Positions 13,817-21,670 are shown, numbered from the stretch's first letter. The stretch: 42,850 nt of DNA from Granulicatella adiacens (GCA_018364485.1 JAGZLX010000006.1:1-42850); one strand, 5' to 3'. The notes: generated by a model from the letters alone, not told the origin. Program-made: numbers and translations.

Positions 13817-14710
13817 TTATTTACCCCACACTTCAAAAACAGGTTTCTTCACTTCCACTTTTGTTCCTGCAAACTTCTCAGAAATGTATTTTTGGATTTC
13901 TGGGTCGTGGTAGAGGTCCACTAATTTTTTGTATTCTTCTTTATCGGCATTTTCTGCTTTCACGGCAATCACGTTGATGCTTGTGATCGTAGATGCGTCT
14001 GCTTTTTCATAGAAGAGTGAGTCTTTTAATACGTTTAAACCACCTTCAAGGGCGATAGTGTTTCCGATTGCGATTAAATCAGTGTCGTCTAATACACGTA
14101 CGCTTGTAGTGTCATCGATCAGTAGGAATTCAAGGTTTTTCTTGTTTTCTATGATGTCGCTAGGAGTGCCAGTGCCATCTTTGAAGTCACTTGGTAATTT
14201 AATTAAACCAGCACTTTCTAATAAGCGTAGCGCACGAGTAGTGTTATATGGACTGTCTGGTAAAGCCACTTTCGCACCGTTTGGTAGGTCGTTTAGTGAT
14301 TTTACCTTTTTAGAGTAAAGCCCCATTGGTTCAATATACGTAGTGCCAACTGGAACGACTTTGTTTGAGTTGGCTTCATTAAATCCTTTTAAGTAGCCGA
14401 TAGATTGGAAGGCGTTGGCGTCAACTGTTCCGTCAGCCACGCTTTCGTTTAATGGCACACCGCCGTTAATTTCTTGTACTTCGATTTTTAATCCTGCTTT
14501 TTTCGCTTGTTCAGACTCAGCGATGTATCTCCAGATGTCTGCGTCAGAGCCGACAGAAGCGATTTTGACTGTTTTAAGTCCTGAGTCAGAAGCTTGCGAA
14601 CTTTGTGAGCTTTGTGAGCTTTGTGAACTTGAAGCGTTGTTTCCGCAAGCGCCTAAGACGAATGCAGTAGAAAGGGCGATGAGTGATTTAGCGATAGTTT
14701 TTAATTTCAT
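13817..14710 (-). CDS. metQ: Methionine-binding lipoprotein of ABC transporter
   Basis: This 297-residue extracellular binding protein belongs to the NlpA/MetQ family. It has a lipoprotein signal peptide MKLKTIAKSLIALSTAFVLG with the lipobox LGAC and lipidated Cys22. The linker after it is made of Ser-Ser-Gln repeats. The mature domain contains VKIASVGSDADIWRYIAES, GVPLNESVADGTVDANAFQ and the typical DSPYNTTRALRLLESAGLI. It should capture methionine for a MetNP-type ABC importer, but no ATPase or permease gene lies beside it, so these are elsewhere. AGGAGG precedes the start. Its place between luxS and mtnN, under a Met-specific T-box, supports methionine as the ligand. Confidence 0.92.
   Translation of the reverse strand: MKLKTIAKSLIALSTAFVLGACGNNASSSQSSQSSQSSQASDSGLKTVKIASVGSDADIWRYIAESEQAKKAGLKIEVQEINGGVPLNESVADGTVDANAFQSIGYLKGFNEANSNKVVPVGTTYIEPMGLYSKKVKSLNDLPNGAKVALPDSPYNTTRALRLLESAGLIKLPSDFKDGTGTPSDIIENKKNLEFLLIDDTTSVRVLDDTDLIAIGNTIALEGGLNVLKDSLFYEKADASTITSINVIAVKAENADKEEYKKLVDLYHDPEIQKYISEKFAGTKVEVKKPVFEVWGK
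14594..14636 (-). repeat. Nine-bp microsatellite encoding Ser-Ser-Gln repeats in metQ
   Basis: A 9-bp unit (plus strand TTTGTGAGC and variants) is repeated about four times. It encodes SSQ triplets in the linker after the lipidated Cys. Because the unit is three codons long, slippage would change linker length without shifting the frame. Confidence 0.65.
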
Positions 14711-14764
14711 ATGGGGGTTTCCTCCAGTCTAGGTGTCTACTGTTTCTTACTGAATGACAATTGA

Positions 14765-15238
14765 TTAAATAACTTTGCGAACGAATGGGTCAATGCTGAT
14801 GCCTTGTTCTAAAACTTGTTTGGCGTATTCTTTCGCGCCAAATAATGAGTGGTCGCGGTAGTTTCCGCATTGTACGGCAGAGACGCCTTGAATATCTTTA
14901 AATTGAATGTTGTTTACGATTTCTTCAAGTGTTGATTTTAATGCGCGTGCGATATCTTCAGGAGAGCGTTCTTCCCAAAGGATTAAATGGAAACCCGTAC
15001 GGCAGCCAAATGGGGAGATGTCGATGATTCCTTCTAAGCGGTCGCGTAATAAATCTGCTAATAGGTGTTCGAATGTATGAACGACACCTGTTGGCATTTC
15101 TTGTTTATTCGGTTGTAAGAAGCGGATGTCAAAGTTTGAAATGACGTCTCCTTTCTTACCATGTTCGTTTGCGATTAAGCGAACGTAAGGTGCAATCACC
15201 TTGTTATGGTCTAGTGTAAAGCTTTCTACTTCAGCCAT
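14765..15238 (-). CDS. luxS: S-ribosylhomocysteine lyase, autoinducer-2 synthase
   Basis: This 157-residue metalloenzyme splits S-ribosylhomocysteine into homocysteine and DPD, the precursor of autoinducer-2. Metal ligands His54 and His58 are in HTFEH (usually HTMEH, here Met to Phe at 56), and Cys124 is in AVQCGNYRDH. Glu57 and Cys79 in PFGCRTGF are the catalytic acid/base residues. Length and motif order are standard for the family. The start has AGGAGG upstream. It is the first gene of a luxS-metQ-mtnN operon, and a ~295-nt T-box leader precedes it. The arrangement ties recycling of the methyl-cycle by-product, and AI-2 output, to methionine status. Confidence 0.97.
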   Translation of the reverse strand: MAEVESFTLDHNKVIAPYVRLIANEHGKKGDVISNFDIRFLQPNKQEMPTGVVHTFEHLLADLLRDRLEGIIDISPFGCRTGFHLILWEERSPEDIARALKSTLEEIVNNIQFKDIQGVSAVQCGNYRDHSLFGAKEYAKQVLEQGISIDPFVRKVI

Positions 15239-15277
15239 GTTGATTTCCTCCTAAGTGTGTTTTCATGAAACGAAAAT

Positions 15278-15306
15278 AAAAAAGCCCGCACTTCTAGCGC
15301 TTGCTA
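15278..15306 (-). terminator. T-box-controlled terminator ahead of luxS
   Basis: On the minus strand GCAAGCGC-TAGAA-GTGCGGGC forms a stem with an A-G internal mismatch, followed by T6. It follows the T-box antiterminator sequence directly, about 40 bases before the luxS start. Confidence 0.8.
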
Positions 15307-15534
15307 AAAGGACGAGTTGCAGTCGTGGTACCACCTTTGTTCGTCTTCGGGGGAGAAGACCTTTTCCGCATAGACGGATGATTGATAACGGGAGTACCCG
15401 GATTGTCTTAAGGTTTCGGACAATCTGCTCAAAGATCATGTTCAAAAATAACGACTTGCTTACTCGCACCAACCGTAAGCTCTCTATGAAGTTTTATTTT
15501 TTACTCTTCTTTTCATTGCGTTTCGATATGTTAT
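15278..15534 (-). promoter_or_regulatory. Methionine T-box riboswitch leader of luxS-metQ-mtnN
   Basis: On the minus strand the leader contains, in order, the stem I AGAGAG motif and a GGTTGGTG loop closed by GCTTAC/GTAAGC (about 15490-15458), and a specifier region GAACATGATC. The T-box AGGTGGTACCACG follows at 15336-15324, flanked by GACGA / TCGTC antiterminator arms, then a terminator. The triplet ATG at 15439-15437, followed by a purine as in other T-boxes, reads as a methionine specifier. Uncharged tRNA-Met would pair there and at the T-box to favour read-through. The T-box call is very secure; the Met assignment is strong but based on one alignment by eye. Confidence 0.92.
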
Positions 15535-15540
15535 ATAGAT

Positions 15541-15569
15541 AGGATACTGGATAGTTTGTGAAAAGTCAA
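15541..15569 (-). promoter_or_regulatory. Promoter of the T-box leader
   Basis: On the minus strand -35 TTGACT (15569-15564) and -10 TATCCT (15546-15541) are 17 bp apart, placing the transcript start near 15534. Confidence 0.7.
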
Positions 15570-15751
15570 TCTTAAAAACATACTTTTAGTTATAATTTTT
15601 ATTTATAGTTCGTTATTCACGGTTTTTATAACTGAAAACAGACTTAAAACAACACATTGTTCGGATTTTGATTTAATTCAACTTCCGAACGAACCGTTTG
15701 GACTTTTTTTACGCAAACAAGCTCTCTAGATTGGAAAAATTATAGAATAGA

Positions 15752-15780
15752 GTGAAAAGTTTCACGCTATACAGTATAAT
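15752..15780 (+). promoter_or_regulatory. Promoter of the first Bce-type operon with dyad at -35
   Basis: TATAAT at 15775-15780 has GTGAAA 17 bp upstream. The -35 is the left arm of GTGAAA-AG-TTTCAC (15752-15765), a perfect 6-2-6 inverted repeat that could be an operator. No BceR-type box was found within about 250 bp upstream. Confidence 0.6.
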
Positions 15781-15814
15781 GAAGCTATCTATAAAACAAT
15801 GAAGGGTGACAACA

Positions 15815-16582
15815 ATGACATTATTAGATGTACAACACGTACAAAAAGTTTATCAAACACGTTTTGGAGCCGCTGAAGTGACTGCGTTAAAAGATATTAA
15901 CTTCTCAGTAGAAGAAGGCGAATATGTAGCAGTCATGGGGGAATCTGGTTCTGGTAAAACAACGCTATTAAATATTTTAGCGACACTAGACCGTCCAACA
16001 GATGGAACTGTGCTTTTAAACGGGGAAGACATCCAAAAGATTTCTGATAAAGTATTAACGGAATTCCGTCGTGACCACTTAGGGTTCGTGTTCCAAGACT
16101 TCAACTTATTAGAAACATTATCCGTGTATGACAATATGGTATTACCACTTGTGTTAGCACGTCGTCCAATCGACGAAATGGAAAAGAAAGTTCAACCAAT
16201 CGCTGAAATGTTAGGCATTGAGGACTTATTGAAGAAATATCCATATGAATTATCTGGAGGTCAACAACAACGTGTGGCAATCGGCCGTGCGATGATTACA
16301 GACCCAAGCTTACTCTTAGCCGATGAACCAACAGGGGCGTTGGACTCAAAATCAGCAAGCAATACATTAGATTTATTCGATAAAATCAATCAAAACGGAC
16401 AAACGATTTTAATGGTAACACACAGTACAGTTGCCGCAAGTCGTGCCAAACGCGTTCTTTTCATTAAAGACGGTTTAATTTATAACCAATTATACCGTGA
16501 AGGAAGAACGGACCAACAAATGTTTGAATTAATCTCAGAAACATTAACTGCGATGGCAAACAGAGGTGAGGAACATGTTTAA
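15815..16582 (+). CDS. BceA-type ABC transporter ATP-binding protein, module 1
   Basis: This 255-residue ATPase is of the peptide-antibiotic resistance (BceA/VraD) type. It shows FGAAEVTALKDINFSVEEGE, Walker A GESGSGKT, FVFQDFNLLETLSVYDNM, signature LSGGQQQR, Walker B LLLADEPTGALDSKSA and switch VTHS. The phrase ETLSVYDNM and the C-terminal DGLIYNQLYREG are typical of the Bce group. A GTG at 15806 is in frame, but it lies inside the ribosome-binding site (AAGGGTG); ATG 15815 is properly spaced. The stop overlaps the permease start by eight bases. The paralogue at 18713 is about 90% identical by eye, indicating a tandem duplication. Confidence 0.92.
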   Translation: MTLLDVQHVQKVYQTRFGAAEVTALKDINFSVEEGEYVAVMGESGSGKTTLLNILATLDRPTDGTVLLNGEDIQKISDKVLTEFRRDHLGFVFQDFNLLETLSVYDNMVLPLVLARRPIDEMEKKVQPIAEMLGIEDLLKKYPYELSGGQQQRVAIGRAMITDPSLLLADEPTGALDSKSASNTLDLFDKINQNGQTILMVTHSTVAASRAKRVLFIKDGLIYNQLYREGRTDQQMFELISETLTAMANRGEEHV

Positions 16583-18545
16583 TCTACTGCGTTCTATGGC
16601 GATTACGAACTTACGTAAGAACCGTGCTCTCTATGTACCATTTGCACTCGCAACCGTTATGGTAACGGTGGTGCTATATGTAACGAACGCCCTTGCTGCA
16701 ACGCCAGAGTTCGCTCATCTAGAAGGTGGGTCAGCGATGGCCAAAACACTTAGCTTTGGGTTCGTGATTGTTCAAGTCGTCTCACTTGTGGTCGTGCTGT
16801 ACGCGAATGCCTTCGTGATGAAAAACCGTGCGAAAGAATTCGGTTTATACGGTATTCTCGGTCTTGACCGTAAGAATATTCAATTGCTCAGCTTTATTGA
16901 GTTAGTTGTCTTTGCCGTTTTAAGCATTGGTGTAGGGTTAATCCTCGGTGTGATTTTCCATGCGGCATCATTTGCGATTCTATTGAAACTGATTCAATAC
17001 GATATCGGTATTAAATACTCCTTCCAATTCGGAAGTATTATTGCTGTTCTGTTAACGATGGTGGCCATCTTCGTTCTTGTGTTCTTTTTGAATGCAGCGA
17101 AGATTTACATGAGCCGTCCGCTTGAATTATTAAAAGAAAAGAAAAAAGGGGAGAAGAAAGGCCGCGCCGTTGCCGTTCGTGCTATCATCGGTCTAGGGAT
17201 TCTTGGAAGTGCCTACTATATGTCACAATCCATCGAGTCACCGGTTAAAGCTCTCTTATACTTCTTCTTAGCCGTATTATTAGTAGTCATTGCGACTTAC
17301 ATTTTATTCGACGCTGGTTCGATTGCGCTTCTATCTATCTTGCAAAAGAATAAGAAGTTGTTCTATCAACCAACAAACTTTATTTCGATTTCAAACTTGC
17401 AATTCCGTATGCGTAAAAATGCTGCCGGACTTGCCAGCGTGTGTATCCTTTCCACAATGGTACTTGTTACAATGGCGACAACCATAGCGCTTCAACGTGG
17501 GACAACAGCCAGACTCGATAGCAACTATCCAACAGATTACTCTGCAGTTGCTTACTTTGTTTTAGAAAAGGATATGGATCAATATCCTCCAATCGTTCAA
17601 AAGATTAAGGAACAAACGAAAGGTCAATTGAAAGACGAGAAGACATTTTTAAACGTGCTTCGTTTCGGTCAACGTACGGAGAACGGATTCGACTTTGCGA
17701 ATGTGAACTCAGGAGATAGTCCTGCAGCGATGTTCACCCTTGTTTCTGTGGACCAATATAATAAGATGTTTGGGACGAACTACACGGTTGGCGAAAAGGA
17801 AATGATTGTCGGCCACATTAAAGGGGACGTTAAACAAATTTCGGAAGTAAAGACGTATTCGGTTGTGTATAACGCGACGATTACCGTTAAAGAGATGATT
17901 GATGGGACTCCATACGCAAAAGTGATGCCGCAATTACCTTATGTGGCGGATAATCAGTATGTGGGGATTGTAAAAGATCCAATGCAGTACTTAAACCCAG
18001 TGGCTGGGCAAGCGATGTATTACTTTACTTGGAATACCAATACACCATTTGAGTTACGTGATGCTGAATGGGCTGCGTATAAGAGCGTGAAGAATCAATA
18101 CAAGGCAGATGCCATGGCATTAAGCAGTAAGAATGAAGAGGCTAAAACGCTCTACGCCTTCATGGGAAGCTTGCTCTTAGTGGGTGCACTTCTTTCCATC
18201 GCATTCTTCATCGGTGCAGTTCTTGTCATTTACTACAAACAAATTTCTGAAGGGTACGAAGACCGTGACCGTTTCGTTATCCTACAAAAACTCGGTATCG
18301 ATCAAAAGACGATCAAGAAGTCTATCAACCGTCAAGTGTTGATTGTATTCTTCTTACCGCTTGTCACAGCGTTTATCCATACAGCGTTTGCCTTCAAGAT
18401 GTATCGTAAGATTATCGAACTCTTCGGGGTTGACGGCAGCGTCACATTAAACGCGACAATTGTGATTGGTGCGATTTTCGTAGTCGTATATCTTATCGTG
18501 TACCAAATCACTTCACGTAGTTACTACAGAATTATTAAACGTTAA
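16575..18545 (+). CDS. BceB-type ABC permease, module 1
   Basis: This 656-residue permease has the Bce layout: about ten TM segments with one large extracellular domain (about residues 305-525) between TM7 and TM8. Such proteins free lipid-carrier targets from bacitracin, nisin-like lantibiotics or other peptide antibiotics, and signal to a partner kinase. The N-terminus MFNLLRSMAITNLRKNRALY and the RPLELLKEKKKGEKKGR linker after TM4 are typical. GTG 16566 is in frame, but ATG 16575, preceded by AGAGGTGAGG, is preferred. The first and last thirds are very similar to the module 2 permease, whereas the extracellular domain is clearly divergent, suggesting different drug specificity. Confidence 0.9.
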   Translation: MFNLLRSMAITNLRKNRALYVPFALATVMVTVVLYVTNALAATPEFAHLEGGSAMAKTLSFGFVIVQVVSLVVVLYANAFVMKNRAKEFGLYGILGLDRKNIQLLSFIELVVFAVLSIGVGLILGVIFHAASFAILLKLIQYDIGIKYSFQFGSIIAVLLTMVAIFVLVFFLNAAKIYMSRPLELLKEKKKGEKKGRAVAVRAIIGLGILGSAYYMSQSIESPVKALLYFFLAVLLVVIATYILFDAGSIALLSILQKNKKLFYQPTNFISISNLQFRMRKNAAGLASVCILSTMVLVTMATTIALQRGTTARLDSNYPTDYSAVAYFVLEKDMDQYPPIVQKIKEQTKGQLKDEKTFLNVLRFGQRTENGFDFANVNSGDSPAAMFTLVSVDQYNKMFGTNYTVGEKEMIVGHIKGDVKQISEVKTYSVVYNATITVKEMIDGTPYAKVMPQLPYVADNQYVGIVKDPMQYLNPVAGQAMYYFTWNTNTPFELRDAEWAAYKSVKNQYKADAMALSSKNEEAKTLYAFMGSLLLVGALLSIAFFIGAVLVIYYKQISEGYEDRDRFVILQKLGIDQKTIKKSINRQVLIVFFLPLVTAFIHTAFAFKMYRKIIELFGVDGSVTLNATIVIGAIFVVVYLIVYQITSRSYYRIIKR

Positions 18546-18560
18546 TCAATTCCAACTCCA

Positions 18561-18592
18561 AAAGAGGTTTCCGTGCGAAGCCTCTTTTTTTG
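18561..18592 (+). terminator. Terminator between the two Bce-type modules
   Basis: AGAGGTTTC / GAAGCCTCT around CGTGC is followed by T7. It separates the two modules, so module 2 needs its own promoter. Confidence 0.85.
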
Positions 18593-18606
18593 TGCTTTTT
18601 TCAAAG

Positions 18607-18620
18607 TGACAAAAATGTAA
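18607..18620 (+). promoter_or_regulatory. BceR-type binding site upstream of module 2
   Basis: TGACA-AAAA-TGTAA fits the consensus I recall for BceR-like regulators (TNACA-N4-TGTAA) at every defined position. It lies about 54 bp upstream of the -10 of module 2, the expected location for activation. The likely regulator is the BceRS-like pair at 30676-32354. Confidence 0.7.
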
Positions 18621-18673
18621 GAAACGGGGATAAAATGATAGGATAGTGTCATGATTTCCCTTTACGAGTGGAC

Positions 18674-18679
18674 TATACT
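18674..18679 (+). promoter_or_regulatory. -10 element of Bce module 2
   Basis: TATACT lies 34 bases before the ATG. The -35 region (ATGATT 17 bp upstream) is poor, consistent with a promoter that depends on an activator bound at 18607-18620. Confidence 0.55.
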
Positions 18680-18712
18680 AAGGTCAACAAATCAAAGTAA
18701 AGGGTGAAAACA

Positions 18713-19480
18713 ATGACATTATTAGATGTACAACATTTACAAAAGAACTATCAAACGCGCTTTGGAGCAGCTGAAGTAACAGCGCTCAAAGACATCAGCT
18801 TCTCGGTTGAAGAAGGCGAATATGTAGCCGTGATGGGGGAATCGGGTTCAGGGAAAACAACGCTCTTAAATATTTTAGCGACACTTGACCGTCCAACTTC
18901 TGGCACAGTCTTTTTAAACGGAGAAAATATTCAAAATATCTCTTCTAAAGTTCTTACGGAATTCCGCCGCGACCATTTAGGGTTCGTGTTCCAAGACTTC
19001 AACTTATTAGAAACTTTATCGGTCTATGATAATATGGTGTTGCCGCTCGTGTTAGCTCGCCGTCCGATTTCAGAAATGAAGCAAAAGGTCGAACCGATTG
19101 CGCAAATGCTAGGGATTAAAGATTTACTGAAGAAATATCCTTATGAACTATCAGGCGGGCAACAACAACGTGTGGCGATTGGCCGTGCGATGATCACAGA
19201 TCCAAGTTTGTTATTAGCCGATGAACCAACTGGAGCGCTTGACTCAAAATCAGCTAGCAATACTCTCGATTTATTTGATAAAATTAATCAAAACGGACAA
19301 ACGATTTTAATGGTAACGCACAGTACGGTTGCTGCTAGTCGTGCCAAACGAGTTCTTTTCATTAAAGACGGCTTGATTTATAATCAGTTATACCGTGAAG
19401 GAAGAAGTGATCAACAAATGTTCGAGTTGATCTCAGAAACATTAACTGCGATGGCAAATAGAGGTGAAATCCATGTTTAA
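18713..19480 (+). CDS. BceA-type ABC transporter ATP-binding protein, module 2
   Basis: This 255-residue ATPase is nearly the same as the one at 15815 and has the same motifs: Walker A GESGSGKT, signature LSGGQQQR, Walker B LLLADEPTGALD, and the Bce-type DGLIYNQLYREG end. Differences cluster in a few spots (LQKNYQTRF, NISSKVLTEF, PISEMKQKVEPIAQ). At the DNA level many synonymous differences separate the copies, so the duplication is not recent although the protein is conserved. ATG 18713 is chosen over GTG 18704, which overlaps the AAGGGTG ribosome-binding site. It overlaps the permease gene by eight bases, exactly as in module 1. Expression probably depends on the BceR-type box upstream. Confidence 0.92.
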   Translation: MTLLDVQHLQKNYQTRFGAAEVTALKDISFSVEEGEYVAVMGESGSGKTTLLNILATLDRPTSGTVFLNGENIQNISSKVLTEFRRDHLGFVFQDFNLLETLSVYDNMVLPLVLARRPISEMKQKVEPIAQMLGIKDLLKKYPYELSGGQQQRVAIGRAMITDPSLLLADEPTGALDSKSASNTLDLFDKINQNGQTILMVTHSTVAASRAKRVLFIKDGLIYNQLYREGRSDQQMFELISETLTAMANRGEIHV

Positions 19481-21434
19481 ACTCATTTTTTCGATGGCGA
19501 CATCGAATCTAAAAAAGAATCATTCGTTATATTTGCCGTATGCACTGACGACCATAATGGTAACGATGATTCTCTATATCACACACGCCTTATCTGCGAT
19601 GCCGGAACTTTCCACTCTTCGTGGAGGGGGAGCCATTGCGCAAACATTGGGCTTTGGGGTTATCGTGGTTCAGCTCGTGGCACTCTTAACGATTCTTTAC
19701 GCGAATGCCTTCGTGACGAAAAATCGATTAAAAGAATACGGCCTATATAGCATCCTTGGACTCGACCGAAAAAACATTCAATTGTTAAGTTTCATTGAAT
19801 TGCTTCTATTCTCAGTGGTCAGCGTGGGGCTAGGGATTGTGCTTGGAATCGTGTTCCATCGCTTCTCGTTTGCCGTTTTATTGAAGCTCATTCGAATTCC
19901 AATCGGCATCGAGTATTCGATGCAACTCGGTAGCGTCGGTTTTGTACTGGTTTCGATGGCGTTTATTTTCGGGGTTGTCTTCTTCTTAAATGCGACAAAG
20001 ATGTACATGAGCCGTCCGTTAGAAATGCTTTCTGAAAAGAAAAAAGGAGAAACGAAGGGACGCTTTATCCTTCTTCGCGCACTCATTGGTGCAGGACTTC
20101 TTGGGGGCGCGTATTATATGTCGCAAACGATTGAAGCACCAGTTGCAGCGCTATATTCATTCTTCGTAGCGGTCCTATTAGTTGTTTTAGCAACGTATAT
20201 TTTATTCGATGCAGGTTCGATTGCGCTTCTAACTCTTTTGCAGAAGAACAAACGTCTCTTTTATCAACCAACGAATTTTATTTCGATTTCGAATTTAAAA
20301 TTCCGTATGCGTAAAAATGCGGCGGGCCTTGCAAGTATTTGTATTTTATCAACGATGGTGCTTGTCACATTAGCCACAACGGTCGCATTGCAAACAGGGA
20401 CAGCCGATTTATTGAAGAAAAGCTATCCAACAGATTATTCGGCAACAGCATTCGTCGAAGATACTTCTACGATTCCCCAACTTACAGAACAAATTAGTAA
20501 GATCAAGGCGCAATCGAAGGGCACCGTTACCAATGAAATGAATTACCTTAGCGTACTTCGTGCCGCAAAAAGTATGGAAGGCGGAGTGGACATCGAGGGA
20601 GTCTATCCAGGAGATAGCCCGGCTGCGTTCATTACTTTCCTCTCCGCGGATGATTACAATCGCATCTTTGGAACGAATTACAAGCCAAGTGACAATGAAG
20701 TCGTTCTAGGACTGGTTAAAGGAGCCGACAAAAATGTTTCGGCTATTCGTGTGAACGGACAATTGACACTTCAAGTCAAAGAGATGATGGACAGCACCGG
20801 CTTTAAAGAAAAATTGCCACAATTGCCATATGTTGCGGATAACGTTTATGTAGCCGTTGTAAAGGATCCGTCAAAGATGATTGACGCTAAACTTGGCCGT
20901 GGATTCTATTACGCATTGTGGAATACATCGACAGACACTCAGGAAAAAACAGAAGAGTTTGAGGCCTACGTTAACGTGCTTGAAGCAAAAGATGAGGATT
21001 TCATTACAGTTGGAAGTAGAGAGGATGCGGCCAAAGACATCTACGGATTTATGGGTAGTTTACTCTTTGTAGGGGCACTTCTTTCCGTTGCGTTCTTTAT
21101 CGGTGCAGTACTTGTGATTTACTACAAACAAATTTCTGAAGGATACGAAGACCGTGACCGTTTCGTGATTTTACAAAAACTCGGTATCGATCAAAAGACC
21201 ATCAAGAAATCGATCAACCGTCAAGTGTTGATTGTCTTCTTCTTACCGCTAGTTACAGCGTTTATCCATACAGCGTTTGCCTTCAAGATGTATCGTAAGA
21301 TTATTCAGCTTTTTGGGGTTGATGGCAACGTAACGCTAAACGCGACAATTGTAATTGGTGCAATCTTTGTTGTGGTATACCTCATCGTGTACCAAATCAC
21401 CTCTCGTAGTTACTATAAAATTATTAAACGTTAA
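19473..21434 (+). CDS. BceB-type ABC permease, module 2
   Basis: This 653-residue Bce-type permease has about ten TM segments and a large extracellular domain at about 308-522. It is closely related to the module 1 permease in the TM regions. The last ~115 residues (from SVAFFIGAVLVIYYKQISEG to SYYKIIKR) are almost identical, and even the DNA is nearly unchanged at 18230-18400 versus 21110-21290. The extracellular domain has diverged (SADDYNRIFGTNYKPSDNEV against SVDQYNKMFGTNYTVGEKEM, for example). This pattern suggests conserved coupling parts and a changing ligand-facing part. The start at 19473 follows AGAGGTGAAATCC. A strong terminator lies about 80 bp after the stop. Confidence 0.9.
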   Translation: MFKLIFSMATSNLKKNHSLYLPYALTTIMVTMILYITHALSAMPELSTLRGGGAIAQTLGFGVIVVQLVALLTILYANAFVTKNRLKEYGLYSILGLDRKNIQLLSFIELLLFSVVSVGLGIVLGIVFHRFSFAVLLKLIRIPIGIEYSMQLGSVGFVLVSMAFIFGVVFFLNATKMYMSRPLEMLSEKKKGETKGRFILLRALIGAGLLGGAYYMSQTIEAPVAALYSFFVAVLLVVLATYILFDAGSIALLTLLQKNKRLFYQPTNFISISNLKFRMRKNAAGLASICILSTMVLVTLATTVALQTGTADLLKKSYPTDYSATAFVEDTSTIPQLTEQISKIKAQSKGTVTNEMNYLSVLRAAKSMEGGVDIEGVYPGDSPAAFITFLSADDYNRIFGTNYKPSDNEVVLGLVKGADKNVSAIRVNGQLTLQVKEMMDSTGFKEKLPQLPYVADNVYVAVVKDPSKMIDAKLGRGFYYALWNTSTDTQEKTEEFEAYVNVLEAKDEDFITVGSREDAAKDIYGFMGSLLFVGALLSVAFFIGAVLVIYYKQISEGYEDRDRFVILQKLGIDQKTIKKSINRQVLIVFFLPLVTAFIHTAFAFKMYRKIIQLFGVDGNVTLNATIVIGAIFVVVYLIVYQITSRSYYKIIKR

Positions 21435-21513
21435 TAGATTTTGTTCACAAACCATGAAGTTTTTAGATGCAAAACCGCACTCTAAAGGGGTTTGTGCACG
21501 TTATAAAAATCGT

Positions 21514-21544
21514 AAAAAGGGCGAGGTTTTCTCGCCCTTTTTTT
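21514..21544 (+). terminator. Terminator of Bce module 2
   Basis: AAAAAGGGCGAG-GTTTT-CTCGCCCTTTTTTT, a 12-bp perfect stem with a T7 tail. Confidence 0.92.
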
Positions 21545-21604
21545 GTGCTTAGAAACGGGATAACTGTCTACAATAAAAAGCTTTCATAAATTTTACTTTT
21601 TCAG

Positions 21605-21633
21605 TTTTCAGTTTCTAAAAAACATGGTAGAAT
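21605..21633 (+). promoter_or_regulatory. Promoter of the Ugp-like operon
   Basis: TAGAAT (21628-21633) carries a TG extension (TGG just before) and a TTTTCA -35 17 bp upstream. An 8-bp inverted repeat, CAGTTTCT (21609-21616) and AGAAACTG (21652-21659), straddles the expected transcript start and might be an operator. Confidence 0.5.
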
Positions 21634-21670
21634 AGAATGTATTGAAGTAAAAGAAACTGGAGGATTCGTC

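Noticed and set aside
15239..15534. SAM-type riboswitch (S-box or SMK) upstream of luxS
   Set aside because: The GGTGGTACCACG antiterminator, the AGAGAG motif and the terminator identify a T-box; no S-box core was found.
15255..15542. 95-codon plus-strand frame across the luxS leader
   Set aside because: The region is a T-box on the other strand; the frame has no ribosome-binding site and reads through the conserved RNA elements.
15541..15805. BceR-type box ahead of the first Bce module
   Set aside because: No TNACA-N4-TGTAA match was found in the interval read by eye; only the GTGAAA/TTTCAC dyad is present.
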